Made by a program: the position numbers and the translations under genes. A stretch of 14,940 bases of DNA, from assembly GCA_002408385.1 (NCBI GenBank), contig DHSB01000178.1:39928-54867 (forward strand). Reading direction: 5' to 3'. Below the pieces are notes generated by a model. The model was not told where the DNA came from, did no database searches, and saw nothing but the letters and a program-made list of their open reading frames with translations. Numbering within the stretch: the first letter of the stretch is position 1; each line of letters opens with the position of its first letter. The stretch is from Myxococcales bacterium UBA5297. GTDB lineage: Bacteria; Myxococcota; Myxococcia; Myxococcales; UBA5297. Below, piece after piece: positions 6,457-13,880 of the stretch.

Positions 6457-7869
6457 CTACTCGAGCTCGAGGCGCGCGTGGACGATCTCGCTGTTGAGCG
6501 GGTCGGTGCCACCGAGGATGGTCGTGAAGAGCACGTGCGGCAGGTCGGTCAGCGGATCGATAGCTATCGACCATGGCATCCAGTCGTCCTGCATGTCGGT
6601 GCCCGGAGTGAGCAGCCGCGGCTCGACGAAGGTGGTGCCATCGTCGGCCCAGGTCACGAAGATGTCGGCGTACCTCTGAGCGTTCATCAAGTGGAAGGCG
6701 ACGATCGGCCTGCCGAATGGATCGACTGTGAAGGCGGGCGGCGACTCGGAGAGGTCGCCGGAGTCGGTCACCTTGATCTCCTCGCCCGGCACGCCCGCGC
6801 GGATGTGGCGAAAGAAGATCTCGCCACAGGTGCCGGCGGTCGTCTCGCAGGGCGGAGAGGCGAGCCAGACGACCGAAACAGTGCCGTCCGGGCCCGCGGC
6901 GATCTTGGGATCGGCGTCGTCGCGGTCGGGCGTGGACCATGCCTCGAACCTCCAGGCGCCGCTCGCATCGGAGGCGTAGTAGATGTCCTCGGCGAAGATC
7001 GGTCCGCAGTCGGCGACGACATGGAGCTTGCCCGCCCGGTCGAAGGCTGCCGACGGCACATAGCAGTGCCCCTCGGCCGGCGCCGGGATGACCGTCTCCG
7101 GGGCGCCGAGCGGCGTGCCCGTCGCGTCGAGCCGCAGCACGCGAACCTCGCGCTTGTCCGTCGCGGCCGGACGCGAAACGTAGGCGATGGCGATGGCGCC
7201 GTCGGCGGCGAGCGCCAGCGACGGCTGCACGTTGCTGCACGGCGCGCCCGCCTCGAAGTCGCTGGTCAGGTCGGCATTGACGCTCCAGCCCGAGCCGTCG
7301 TTGCGGCTGTAGAAGACGGCGTTGCGGCCCGCGGGCGCGCCGCTGAAGGCCACGTGCACGGTCGAGCCGCGCGCGGCGAGGGTGGGGAAGGCCATCTGGA
7401 CTCCCGTCTCCCGGGTGCGCGCCTCGGCCTGCCAGGCTCCGGCGCTCTGGCGGGCGACCCAGATGTCCTGGTCCATCAGGTTCTCGCTGTCCGGCTCGCT
7501 CCAGGCGGCCCACCCGGTCCCGTCGTCGGTGAAGGCGATCAGGCCGTCGTGGCTGATGGTGCCAGGGGTCTGGGAGAGCTGCTCGAGCACCCATTCGCCC
7601 TGGGCGAGGTCGGGGGCGTCGACGCCGGCGTCGGTCCCGGCGTCCTCGATGCCCGCGTCTTCGCTTCCTGCATCGTCGAGGGCTGCGTCTTCGGCTCCGG
7701 CGTCGGCGCCCGCGTCTTCGGCGGACGCGTCGAGGTCCGCGTCGGAGGGAACGGAGGCGTCGGCCAGATGCGCAGCGTCGGCGCTGGAAAAGGGAGGCAG
7801 GGTTTCGCCGCAGCCGATCCACAGACAGGCAGCGAGTGATACGCAGAGCAATCGGGCAGAGCAGTTCAT
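6457..7869 (-). CDS. Lipoprotein with Asp/Ala-rich linker and seven-bladed propeller-like domain
   Basis: The protein has 470 residues; the ATG at 7869 is preceded by GGAG. The signal peptide contains two possible lipidation sites: LAAC ending at Cys15, the better lipobox, and WIGC ending at Cys20. Residues about 30-87 (DNA 7609-7782) are a low-complexity linker of DAG, DAS and EDAG units. From about 92 to the end I count roughly seven repeats. Each has a stretch like PSLALAADGAIAIAY or PKIAAGPDGTVSVVW, then a small loop and DIYYAS- or EIFFRH-type strands, as in sialidase/BNR-like propellers. Clear Asp-box motifs (SxDxGxxW) are not conserved, so an enzyme activity is not claimed. It probably faces the cell surface or periplasm and binds a ligand or partner. 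It is transcribed alone, with convergent cysA on one side and divergent htrA on the other. Confidence 0.85.
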   Translation of the reverse strand: MNCSARLLCVSLAACLWIGCGETLPPFSSADAAHLADASVPSDADLDASAEDAGADAGAEDAALDDAGSEDAGIEDAGTDAGVDAPDLAQGEWVLEQLSQTPGTISHDGLIAFTDDGTGWAAWSEPDSENLMDQDIWVARQSAGAWQAEARTRETGVQMAFPTLAARGSTVHVAFSGAPAGRNAVFYSRNDGSGWSVNADLTSDFEAGAPCSNVQPSLALAADGAIAIAYVSRPAATDKREVRVLRLDATGTPLGAPETVIPAPAEGHCYVPSAAFDRAGKLHVVADCGPIFAEDIYYASDASGAWRFEAWSTPDRDDADPKIAAGPDGTVSVVWLASPPCETTAGTCGEIFFRHIRAGVPGEEIKVTDSGDLSESPPAFTVDPFGRPIVAFHLMNAQRYADIFVTWADDGTTFVEPRLLTPGTDMQDDWMPWSIAIDPLTDLPHVLFTTILGGTDPLNSEIVHARLELE

Positions 7870-8324
7870 GGGCGGTCTCCAATGAGGGCCAACGATTCTC
7901 GCCCAGCCCCCGGCCCGCCGCGAGATCGCTGTGCCTGCGAACGCGCGGATATCTGCTCGCCGCCTCAGCCAGCGAGCAACAGTCCGACCTCGGCTCCAAC
8001 GCAGGTGACACCCTCGAAGCCGCGAGCTGCCACAGCTCGACGGCCCGGCAGATCAGGAGGTCGGGAGTCGGCGCAGCATCGAGGCCGCAACGCCGCGCGG
8101 GCTCGGTGATATCGGCCGCTCGCAGAGACTGGGCAGGCTTCGCGAGACGACTGGGGATATGGCGTCGCGTCGCTTTGCCGTCTGCCCGAAGGCAGCGCGC
8201 TGCGGCGGCTGGCGTCCCTGTCCGCGCCGTCGCGGCGCGCGACTGCCAGCAGCTCCCACCGACACCCGGTCCTCGCGTTGCCTGAGAGGCGCTCGCTCCA
8301 CAGCATCTTGGTGGAGGAGAGCCG
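7870..8324. other. Divergent intergenic region upstream of htrA
   Basis: This 455-bp region between the propeller lipoprotein and htrA holds no gene I can support. It has short hairpins at 8182-8195 (ctgcc, loop cgaa, ggcag) and 8223-8239 (cgcgccg, loop tcg, cggcgcg) in the probable htrA leader. No clear sigma-70 or sigma-E type promoter was found. The strong ribosome site ggtggaggagagccg directly precedes the htrA ATG. Confidence 0.5.
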
Positions 8325-9854
8325 ATGAATTCGCCGTGGAGCTGGGTGTTTGCGTGCACGCTCGCCCTGAGCGCATCCGGCTGCGCCCAGACGCGGGCGA
8401 GGTCGGCCGAACCGAGCGAGCGCGCCCCGGCCGTGCTCTCCGCTGCCCGCGGGGCGAACCTGCTCGCTGGCGGGGCAAACGGTCAGACTGCACCGCAGGC
8501 CGCTCCCGCTCCGGTCCAGGCTCAGCAATTCCAGGACGGCTCGGCCTGCTCCATCGCCGACCTCGTCGAGCGCGTGCGCCCCACCGTCGTCGGGGTGACG
8601 ACCCAGCGCGAGGTCGACTCTCCCTTCACCAGCGGCGAATTCGACGACTTCTGGCGCCGCTACTTCGGCGGCGAGCCGCCTCCGTCGTTCGGAGGTCCCA
8701 GCGTCGAACGTGGCCTGGGCTCGGGCTTCATCATCGATGCGCGGGGCCTGGTCATGACCAACAACCACGTCATCGAGGGCGCGGACGTGGTCAGGGTGCG
8801 AACGGCCGACGGGACTGAGTTCGACGCGGTGGTCAAGGGCGTCGACCCTCCCACCGACCTCGCCTTGCTGCAGATCCAGAACCTCGAGCGCGAGCTGCCC
8901 GCGGCCTCGCTCGGCGACTCGGATGCGACCCGCGTCGGCGACTGCGTCGTGGCCATTGGCGACGCCTTCGGCCTCGAGCTGACCGTCACCCGCGGCATCA
9001 TCTCGGCCAAGGCCCGCGAGATAGGCGAGACGCCCTACGACCAGTTCCTGCAGACCGACGCGGCGATCAACCCGGGCAACTCCGGCGGGCCGCTCTTCGA
9101 TCTGGGCGGCCGGGTCATCGGCATCAACACCGCCATCGTCGCCACCGGCCAAGGCATCGGGTTCGCGGTGCCCATCAACCTCGTCAAGTCGCTGCTGCCG
9201 CAGCTCGAGTCGACCGGGCGCGTGGTGCGCGGCTTCATCGGGGTCTCGGTGCAGGACCTGACGCCGAGGCTCGCCGAAGCGCTGGGCGCCCAAGGTGACA
9301 AGGGCGCGGTCGTCGCCTCGGTCGAGCGCGACGGCCCGGCCGCGAAGGCGGGGCTGCAGGCGGGGGACGTCATCGTCTCGCTCCAGGGCGAGCCGGTCGA
9401 GGACGCGGCCGACCTGTCGCGGCGCATCGCACAGCTCAAGCCGGGCGCTCGGGCGCGCCTCGAGTACCTGCGCAGGGGCGAGCGCCGCAACGCAGAGCTC
9501 TTGCTGACCGAGCGGCGCGACGACAGCGAGGCGCCGCGGCCCGAACCCGAAGGCGGGCGGAGCGAGAGCGAGCAGCGGCTCGGCCTGAGCCTGCAGAACG
9601 TGCCGGCCGAGCTGCAGCGCGAGCTCAAAATCGACGGCGGCGCGCTCGTCGCCTCGGTCGAGCCCAGCTCGCGCGCGGGCCAGGCCGGGCTGCGGCGGGG
9701 CGACGTGGTCGTCGAGGCCGACCGCAAGCCGGTCAAGACGCCCCGCGACCTGGCGAACATCGCCCGCGAGGTCACCGACCGGCCTCTGCTGTTGAGGGTG
9801 GCCCGTGAGGACGGCACCATCTTTGTGGCCATCCCGCCCGAGGGGCGGCGGTAG
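8325..9854 (+). CDS. htrA: HtrA/Deg family serine protease with two PDZ domains and a lipoprotein signal
   Basis: This 509-residue periplasmic quality-control protease degrades or refolds damaged envelope proteins. The N-terminus has a hydrophobic signal ending SASGC (Cys20), so it is probably lipid-anchored rather than soluble. A flexible Ala/Pro/Gln-rich segment follows (30-70). The protease domain has His148 (TNNHVIEGA), Asp178 (PTDLALLQI) and Ser253 (GNSGGPL). PDZ1 lies at about 303-395 (GFIGVSVQDL, AGLQAGDVI) and PDZ2 at about 417-500 (AGLRRGDVVV). The motif usually reading IGNPFG is IGDAFG (211-216). Two other Cys, C75 and C207, could form a disulfide. GGAGGAGAG before the ATG gives a firm start. 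It is monocistronic, and no two-component partner is adjacent. Confidence 0.95.
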   Translation: MNSPWSWVFACTLALSASGCAQTRARSAEPSERAPAVLSAARGANLLAGGANGQTAPQAAPAPVQAQQFQDGSACSIADLVERVRPTVVGVTTQREVDSPFTSGEFDDFWRRYFGGEPPPSFGGPSVERGLGSGFIIDARGLVMTNNHVIEGADVVRVRTADGTEFDAVVKGVDPPTDLALLQIQNLERELPAASLGDSDATRVGDCVVAIGDAFGLELTVTRGIISAKAREIGETPYDQFLQTDAAINPGNSGGPLFDLGGRVIGINTAIVATGQGIGFAVPINLVKSLLPQLESTGRVVRGFIGVSVQDLTPRLAEALGAQGDKGAVVASVERDGPAAKAGLQAGDVIVSLQGEPVEDAADLSRRIAQLKPGARARLEYLRRGERRNAELLLTERRDDSEAPRPEPEGGRSESEQRLGLSLQNVPAELQRELKIDGGALVASVEPSSRAGQAGLRRGDVVVEADRKPVKTPRDLANIAREVTDRPLLLRVAREDGTIFVAIPPEGRR

Positions 9855-10154
9855 GCGAGGCATCTTCCCGGCGAGCATCGACGCGGCAGCCGGCGCTCGC
9901 CCTCCGGGTCGGCCGAAGGGGCGCCGACCCGCCGATGGCTCGGACGCTCGGTGCGAGCAGGCACGGGACGCAAAGCTTGGGCGCCACTCATGCGGCGATG
10001 CCGGCGGTCGAGTCGCGGCTCGAGAGGCGCTGCTCACCACGCTTCAGCGCGAGCTTTTCGGCTCGCGAAAGCTGGTTCCGGCCGCCGGCGGGCTCGAGCG
10101 TCCGGGTCGGCGCGCACGGCAGCTTCGTCGCGAGAGGCCGACGCCGCCGCCGGG
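9855..10154. other. Convergent intergenic region after htrA
   Basis: This is 300 bp between the 3' ends of htrA and the phosphatase-family gene. Besides the hairpin at 9906-9930 there is a second perfect 7-bp stem at 10048-10067 (cgcgagc, loop ttttcg, gctcgcg). Both could end transcription or protect mRNA ends. No gene, RNA or mobile element was recognised. Confidence 0.45.
9906..9930. terminator. Hairpin downstream of htrA, possible terminator
   Basis: A perfect 8-bp stem, gggtcggc (9906-9913) with gccgaccc (9923-9930), encloses a 9-base loop, 52 bp after the htrA stop. No T-tract follows, so this is suggestive only. Confidence 0.4.
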
Positions 10155-11174
10155 TCAGGAGTCGGGGTGCGCGCTCAAGCTCTCTTCGGCCTGGCGACGC
10201 GCGGGTGACTCGCTGTCAGAGCGGCGCGGCACTCCTCTCGCGTCGCAGAGCCCATCGACCGTCGATTGCAGGCTGTCTACCGTCACGTCCAGCCACACCG
10301 GCCAGTGGTCCGAGATCCCGACGCTGCGCTCGACGCCGGAGTCGCCAAGCTGCGCGATCCCGCGCGTGTAGATCGAGTCCAGGTGGACCGTGAGCAGCGG
10401 CAGCGGGACTGTCGCACCGAGCGAGGCGGTCGGGTTCTCGAAGTCGAGCGAGCCCATGTAGACGTCGAGCGCGCGCGCCTGATCCGAGTCTGCGACCGCG
10501 AGCGTGCGCGCGTCGGGGATGGTGTTCGCGGTCCAGACGAAGGGGTTGGTGTTGAAGTCGCCGCCGACGATCACCCGCGGCGGCGCGTCGATGATCGCCG
10601 GGCGAAGCTGGCCCACCCGGTCGCCGATGTTCAGCCGGGTGTCGAGGTGGACGTTCACGATGCGAAGGGGTTCGCCGCCGACGCGAAGCTCCACCGCCAT
10701 CGCGATGCGCCGCTCGGTCCCCATCGCGATGGTCGCCCGCGGCAGCTCCATGATCTCTACGCTCTCGAACGGCAAGCGGCTGAGGACCGCGAGCCCGTGC
10801 GTGCCCGTCTTGTGTGGTCGCGCGGGCGCATAGGCGCAGCCCATGCCCAGGGCGGTGGCGACCCGCCGCGCCCGCGACTCACTCTCCTCGGGGAAGCTGC
10901 GGATCTCCTGGAGCAGCAAGACGTCGGCGGTGGCGAGCCTCGGGTTTTGCTTCAGGACGCGGATGAGCCCTTCGACGTCGTTGCCGTAGTGGACGTTGAA
11001 GGTGGCGATTCTCAGGCGGGTCGAGGGTGTGCTCTCGGTCGGCGGCGGTGAGACCTCGGGGCGCAGGGGGCCGTCGATTTCGGTCCAGTCCACCCAGGCG
11101 CCGGGAGGTCCGAGCGGCAACGAGCAGGCCGAGGCGAGCAGGGCGGAGAGCGTGGCGGCGAAGAGGGGCTTCAT
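10155..11174 (-). CDS. Lipoprotein of the endonuclease/exonuclease/phosphatase (EEP) superfamily
   Basis: The protein has 339 residues. The start at 11174 was chosen because GGAG precedes it and it yields the signal MKPLFAATLSALLASAC with lipobox Cys17. Its ATGA overlaps the stop of the upstream gene, showing translational coupling. The EEP catalytic set is complete: Asn60 (RIATFNVHYG), Glu90 (VLLLQE), His176 (VNVHLDTR), Asp206 and Asn208 (GGDFNTN), Asp266 (LDSIY) and Asp289-His290 (SDHWPVW). Members cleave phosphodiester or phosphomonoester bonds in nucleic acids, phosphoinositides or sphingomyelin; the substrate cannot be told here. A Ser/Arg-rich tail of about 40 residues follows the domain. 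Signal plus lipobox place it in the envelope. Confidence 0.9.
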   Translation of the reverse strand: MKPLFAATLSALLASACSLPLGPPGAWVDWTEIDGPLRPEVSPPPTESTPSTRLRIATFNVHYGNDVEGLIRVLKQNPRLATADVLLLQEIRSFPEESESRARRVATALGMGCAYAPARPHKTGTHGLAVLSRLPFESVEIMELPRATIAMGTERRIAMAVELRVGGEPLRIVNVHLDTRLNIGDRVGQLRPAIIDAPPRVIVGGDFNTNPFVWTANTIPDARTLAVADSDQARALDVYMGSLDFENPTASLGATVPLPLLTVHLDSIYTRGIAQLGDSGVERSVGISDHWPVWLDVTVDSLQSTVDGLCDARGVPRRSDSESPARRQAEESLSAHPDS

Positions 11175-11692
11175 CGAATGCTCCAGCCGAGGCTCACCCC
11201 GGTCCACGGCGCGAGACCGCCGTCGCCGGCCACGAGCATCCCGTAGGCGCGAAAGACAAGCCGGCCGCGGCGTTCGTAGCCGGTCGAGAGCTGCGCCCCG
11301 AAGCGCGTCGAGCTCGTGCCTGGCCACTCGGGCGCCGCGGAACGAATCCGCGTGTGAACCGCCTGCGGCCCCGCGTGCAGGAACCAGCGGTGGCGTCCTT
11401 GGGCAAAGGGATAGACGCCGAGGTAGGGACTGGCCGAGAGCACGGTCTGCGAGCTGGCGAGGGTGAAGGAGAAGGCAGCCCCGGCGGCGACCGCATCGCC
11501 CAGGAGCCGCTCAAAGCCGACTCCCCAGACGCCGCCCTTGCCCAACAGGTCGAGGTAGACGAGGTGTCGCGGGCTCGCCGTGACCGAGAGTGGCTCGCCG
11601 CGGCTCTCCGCGGCGGCGCTCGCCGAGGACGCGACGGTCAAGAGGGACAAAGCAGCGATGGCGGCGAGGAGGCTCTCGCGGGTGGGCGACAT
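11171..11692 (-). CDS. Small predicted outer-membrane beta-barrel protein
   Basis: The protein has 173 residues, with signal peptide MSPTRESLLAAIAALSLLTV and likely cleavage after SASA near residue 26. The mature part is a run of alternating hydrophobic/polar strands typical of small barrels: HLVYLDLLGKGGVWGVGFERLL, AAGAAFSFTLA, LSASPYLGVYPF, HRWFLHAGPQAVHTRI, TRFGAQLSTGYER, RLVFRAYGMLVA and WTGVSLGWSIR. About eight strands fit this length. No family name is certain. The start rests on the signal peptide; its ribosome site is weak, and the frame is open upstream to 12079 with low-complexity sequence that I take as non-coding. The stop overlaps the EEP lipoprotein start by four bases, so the two are made together and may work together at the outer membrane. 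Confidence 0.75.
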   Translation of the reverse strand: MSPTRESLLAAIAALSLLTVASSASAAAESRGEPLSVTASPRHLVYLDLLGKGGVWGVGFERLLGDAVAAGAAFSFTLASSQTVLSASPYLGVYPFAQGRHRWFLHAGPQAVHTRIRSAAPEWPGTSSTRFGAQLSTGYERRGRLVFRAYGMLVAGDGGLAPWTGVSLGWSIR

Positions 11693-12093
11693 GTCGGCGG
11701 ACGCCAGGGGACCGCACGCGGAGCCTGGGGATTCGGGCCAAGGAGCGCTGGTCAAAAGCGATGGTAGCCAGCCTCGAACCGCTGTCGATTCTCTGCTCTT
11801 TCCACTGCTCGGGCCGCGGACACGGAGGCGTGCGCAGGCCTCTGAGGATGCTTTGAAAGCGAGCGGGCCTCCGGCGAGGTCCCTCGTCTCGAGGCCGGAG
11901 CCGGCGCAGCGGGGAGAGCCGGTTCGCGAAGGCGGGCGCGCACCTCCGTTCGCGCCGGCTCCCGATGGCAGAGGCAAGGCGTCGCGCGCCATCGGCCATC
12001 GGGGCCGCGGCGAGAGGGCTACTTCCGCGTCGCGGGCGCGGCCCGAGCGGCCTCCGCGCCCCGGCGACGCTCGCGCCAATCCCAGGTCCGTCG
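11693..12093. other. Intergenic region upstream of the beta-barrel gene
   Basis: About 400 bp hold no supported gene. Open frames here are Arg/Pro/Gly-rich and look like GC-driven shadows. There is an imperfect hairpin at 11869-11900 (ctccggc pairing with gccggag). A TTGACC hexamer occurs on the minus strand at 11757-11752, but no fitting -10 follows it. The region must contain the promoter of the beta-barrel/EEP pair. Confidence 0.45.
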
Positions 12094-12136
12094 AGAAAAC
12101 GACGACGGGCCCCCGCTGCGTGAGCGAGGGCCCGTC
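12094..12136 (-). terminator. Rho-independent terminator of the MopE-repeat lipoprotein gene
   Basis: A 14-bp stem with one mismatch pairs 12104-12117 (gacgggcccccgct) with 12123-12136, around a 5-base loop. Read on the minus strand, it is followed after a few bases by TTTT (12099-12096). It lies about 30 bp after the stop of the minus-strand lipoprotein gene. This is the best terminator in the window. Confidence 0.8.
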
Positions 12137-12166
12137 TCCGAATGCGGCCGAGCTGCAGCGTCCGGA

Positions 12167-13723
12167 CTACTGCCGGCGGCAGGGCCCGTCGTAGGTGCGG
12201 TCCCCGCCGTTGTCCACGCAGGCGCCGCTCGAGGCGCCGATAGGCACCAGCGGCGTGAGAGTGCAGCTATCGGCAGGCTCGTGCATCGTCACGTCGACGA
12301 CGCGCCACAGTGAGCCGGTGGAGTTGCCTCCTGGGGCCGAGTAGCCGGAGATCGGGTTCGAGCCGAACAGCTCGCCGTTGACCTGCGCGCCGCCGAAGGT
12401 GCCGACGAGCTCGCCGCCGCAGTAGATGTTGACCATCGGGTAGACGTCCGGGTGCGGTTCGATGTCCGGGCCGCATCCGTAGAAGTTCAGAGCGACTCGG
12501 AAGGTGTCGCCGTCGCGCGGGACATCGACGTTGATGTTCTCGGGGATGCCGGGATTGCTGACGTTGTCGAGGTCGAGCCTTGGGTTCTGGCAGGTCCCAG
12601 ACGGCGTAGCCTCGCGGCAAGCGCCGCCCGTCGACATCGGGTATCCCCAGTCGATCCTCGGGGTCTCGCGGTTGCGGCAGTTGCTGTAGAAGCACATCTC
12701 GTTGCCGCGGTCCCAGTCGGCGCCCGAGCCGGGTTGGTGGACCCAAAGATCGAGGTCGTCCTCGCCGCTGGTGTCCCAGCAGACCTCGACGCGCATCCCC
12801 GGGGCGCGCACGCGGACGATGAAGACACACTCGAAGAGCGTGTCGTCTTGCTGCGTGACCGTCAGCGTCACCGTGTAGTCGCCCGAGAGCGTCGGGGTGA
12901 AGGTGAGCATCTGGCCCTCGGTGCGGCGCGGATCGCTTCCGGAACCAGCGACCGCGTAGCTGACGACGTTGTTTGAGGCGAAGAGCATCCGGTCGCACGG
13001 TCCGCCTTCGACCTTCCACTCCCACTTCTTGGCAGGGCCGAAGAAGAAGGCCACGCCGTCGAGCTGGTACGCCTCGAAGGCTCTGCCCTGGGGGACACGC
13101 GGGTCCTGGTTCGAGGGGCAGCTTCCGGCGGCCTGGCAGCACAGGTTCTCGTCGGTGCAACCGTCGCAGTTGTTGTCGGCGTCGTCGCACAGCTCGTTCG
13201 AGGGCGAGATGCCGCCGACGCATTCACTCCAGCGGCCCAGCTCGCCCGAACCCTGGCAGGTCTGCTGGCCGTCGGAACAGACGCCGATGCCGCGACGGCC
13301 CGGAGGGCCGAGGAAGCAGCGTTGGACGTTGCCGGGCGTGCAGGAACAGAACTCGTCGATCTTGCCGTTGCAGTTGTTGTCGAGTCCGTCGCCGCAGACC
13401 TCGTCGGCGCCGCAGCCGGCCGCGACCGGTTGGCAAGGATCGGATTCGCAACCCGCATCGCCGAGCGGAACCTCTGCGTCTGCGTAGGCGCCGAGACCCG
13501 CGTCCTCGTCCGTTTGCGTGCCGCCATCGGGCACGACCGTGGACCCGTCCGGTCCGCCAGGCTCGCCGGAATCGAGTGGAATCTCGTCGCCCGCGTCGGG
13601 GGTCGAAGAGGCGCCGGCATCCGAACGGCCTCCGTCCTTGAGGATGCCACCCTCGATGATCCCGCTTCCGCCGCAACCGATGGCCGCGAGCGCGGCCACA
13701 ACCAACCAATAGGTATGCTTCAT
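12167..13723 (-). CDS. Cys-rich lipoprotein with MopE-type repeats, PKD-like and DUF2135/YfaP-like domains
   Basis: The protein has 518 residues. The start at 13723 (MKHTYWLVVA) was chosen over the GTG at 13738 because GGAGAG sits just upstream. The lipobox is AAIGC with Cys17. Residues about 30-92 are a DAG/DGG-type linker. Two MopE-like repeats follow: CGDGLDNNCNGKIDEFC (110-126) and LCDDADNNCDGCTDENLC (178-195). These acidic motifs are common in Myxococcota surface proteins and may bind calcium. Residues about 210-308 resemble a PKD/Ig-like fold (TFTPTLSGDYTVTLTVT). From about 310, VCWDTSGEDDLDLWVHQPG, DWG, PENINVDVPRDGDTFRVALN and VNIYCGGELVGTFGG resemble the YfaP/DUF2135-type domain. More than 20 Cys suggest many disulfides. 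It is probably surface-exposed; function unknown. It is monocistronic and followed by its own terminator. Confidence 0.88.
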   Translation of the reverse strand: MKHTYWLVVAALAAIGCGGSGIIEGGILKDGGRSDAGASSTPDAGDEIPLDSGEPGGPDGSTVVPDGGTQTDEDAGLGAYADAEVPLGDAGCESDPCQPVAAGCGADEVCGDGLDNNCNGKIDEFCSCTPGNVQRCFLGPPGRRGIGVCSDGQQTCQGSGELGRWSECVGGISPSNELCDDADNNCDGCTDENLCCQAAGSCPSNQDPRVPQGRAFEAYQLDGVAFFFGPAKKWEWKVEGGPCDRMLFASNNVVSYAVAGSGSDPRRTEGQMLTFTPTLSGDYTVTLTVTQQDDTLFECVFIVRVRAPGMRVEVCWDTSGEDDLDLWVHQPGSGADWDRGNEMCFYSNCRNRETPRIDWGYPMSTGGACREATPSGTCQNPRLDLDNVSNPGIPENINVDVPRDGDTFRVALNFYGCGPDIEPHPDVYPMVNIYCGGELVGTFGGAQVNGELFGSNPISGYSAPGGNSTGSLWRVVDVTMHEPADSCTLTPLVPIGASSGACVDNGGDRTYDGPCRRQ

Positions 13724-13880
13724 CGTTCTCTCCATCACACGGGATCTCGGTCGTGCCGGAAGTTCGGCGACTTGCTGGAGTGGAGGCCACTATAGCGCCC
13801 GGTCGCCCTTCGGCCCATGCAGGAAAGTCCGAAGCGGGCTCGCGGCGCTATGCTCGGCCCTCGGTTCCACGGAGGTGAAG
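13724..13880. other. Short divergent promoter region
   Basis: These 157 bp separate the divergent MopE-repeat lipoprotein and TPR-glutaredoxin genes. TATAGT on the minus strand (13794-13789) and TATGCT on the plus strand (13849-13854) could be -10 boxes, but neither has a convincing -35 hexamer 17 bp upstream. The plus-strand ribosome site GGAGG is at 13871-13875. Confidence 0.3.

Noticed and set aside
7965..10040. 691-residue minus-strand frame opposite htrA
   Set aside because: It mirrors the htrA coding frame and composition. No signal, motif or ribosome site supports it.
11752..11757. TTGACC as a -35 box for the beta-barrel gene
   Set aside because: The bases 17 bp downstream (atcccc) do not resemble a -10 box.
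11693..12079. N-terminal extension of the beta-barrel protein
   Set aside because: The extension is low-complexity and would bury the signal peptide at residue 130.
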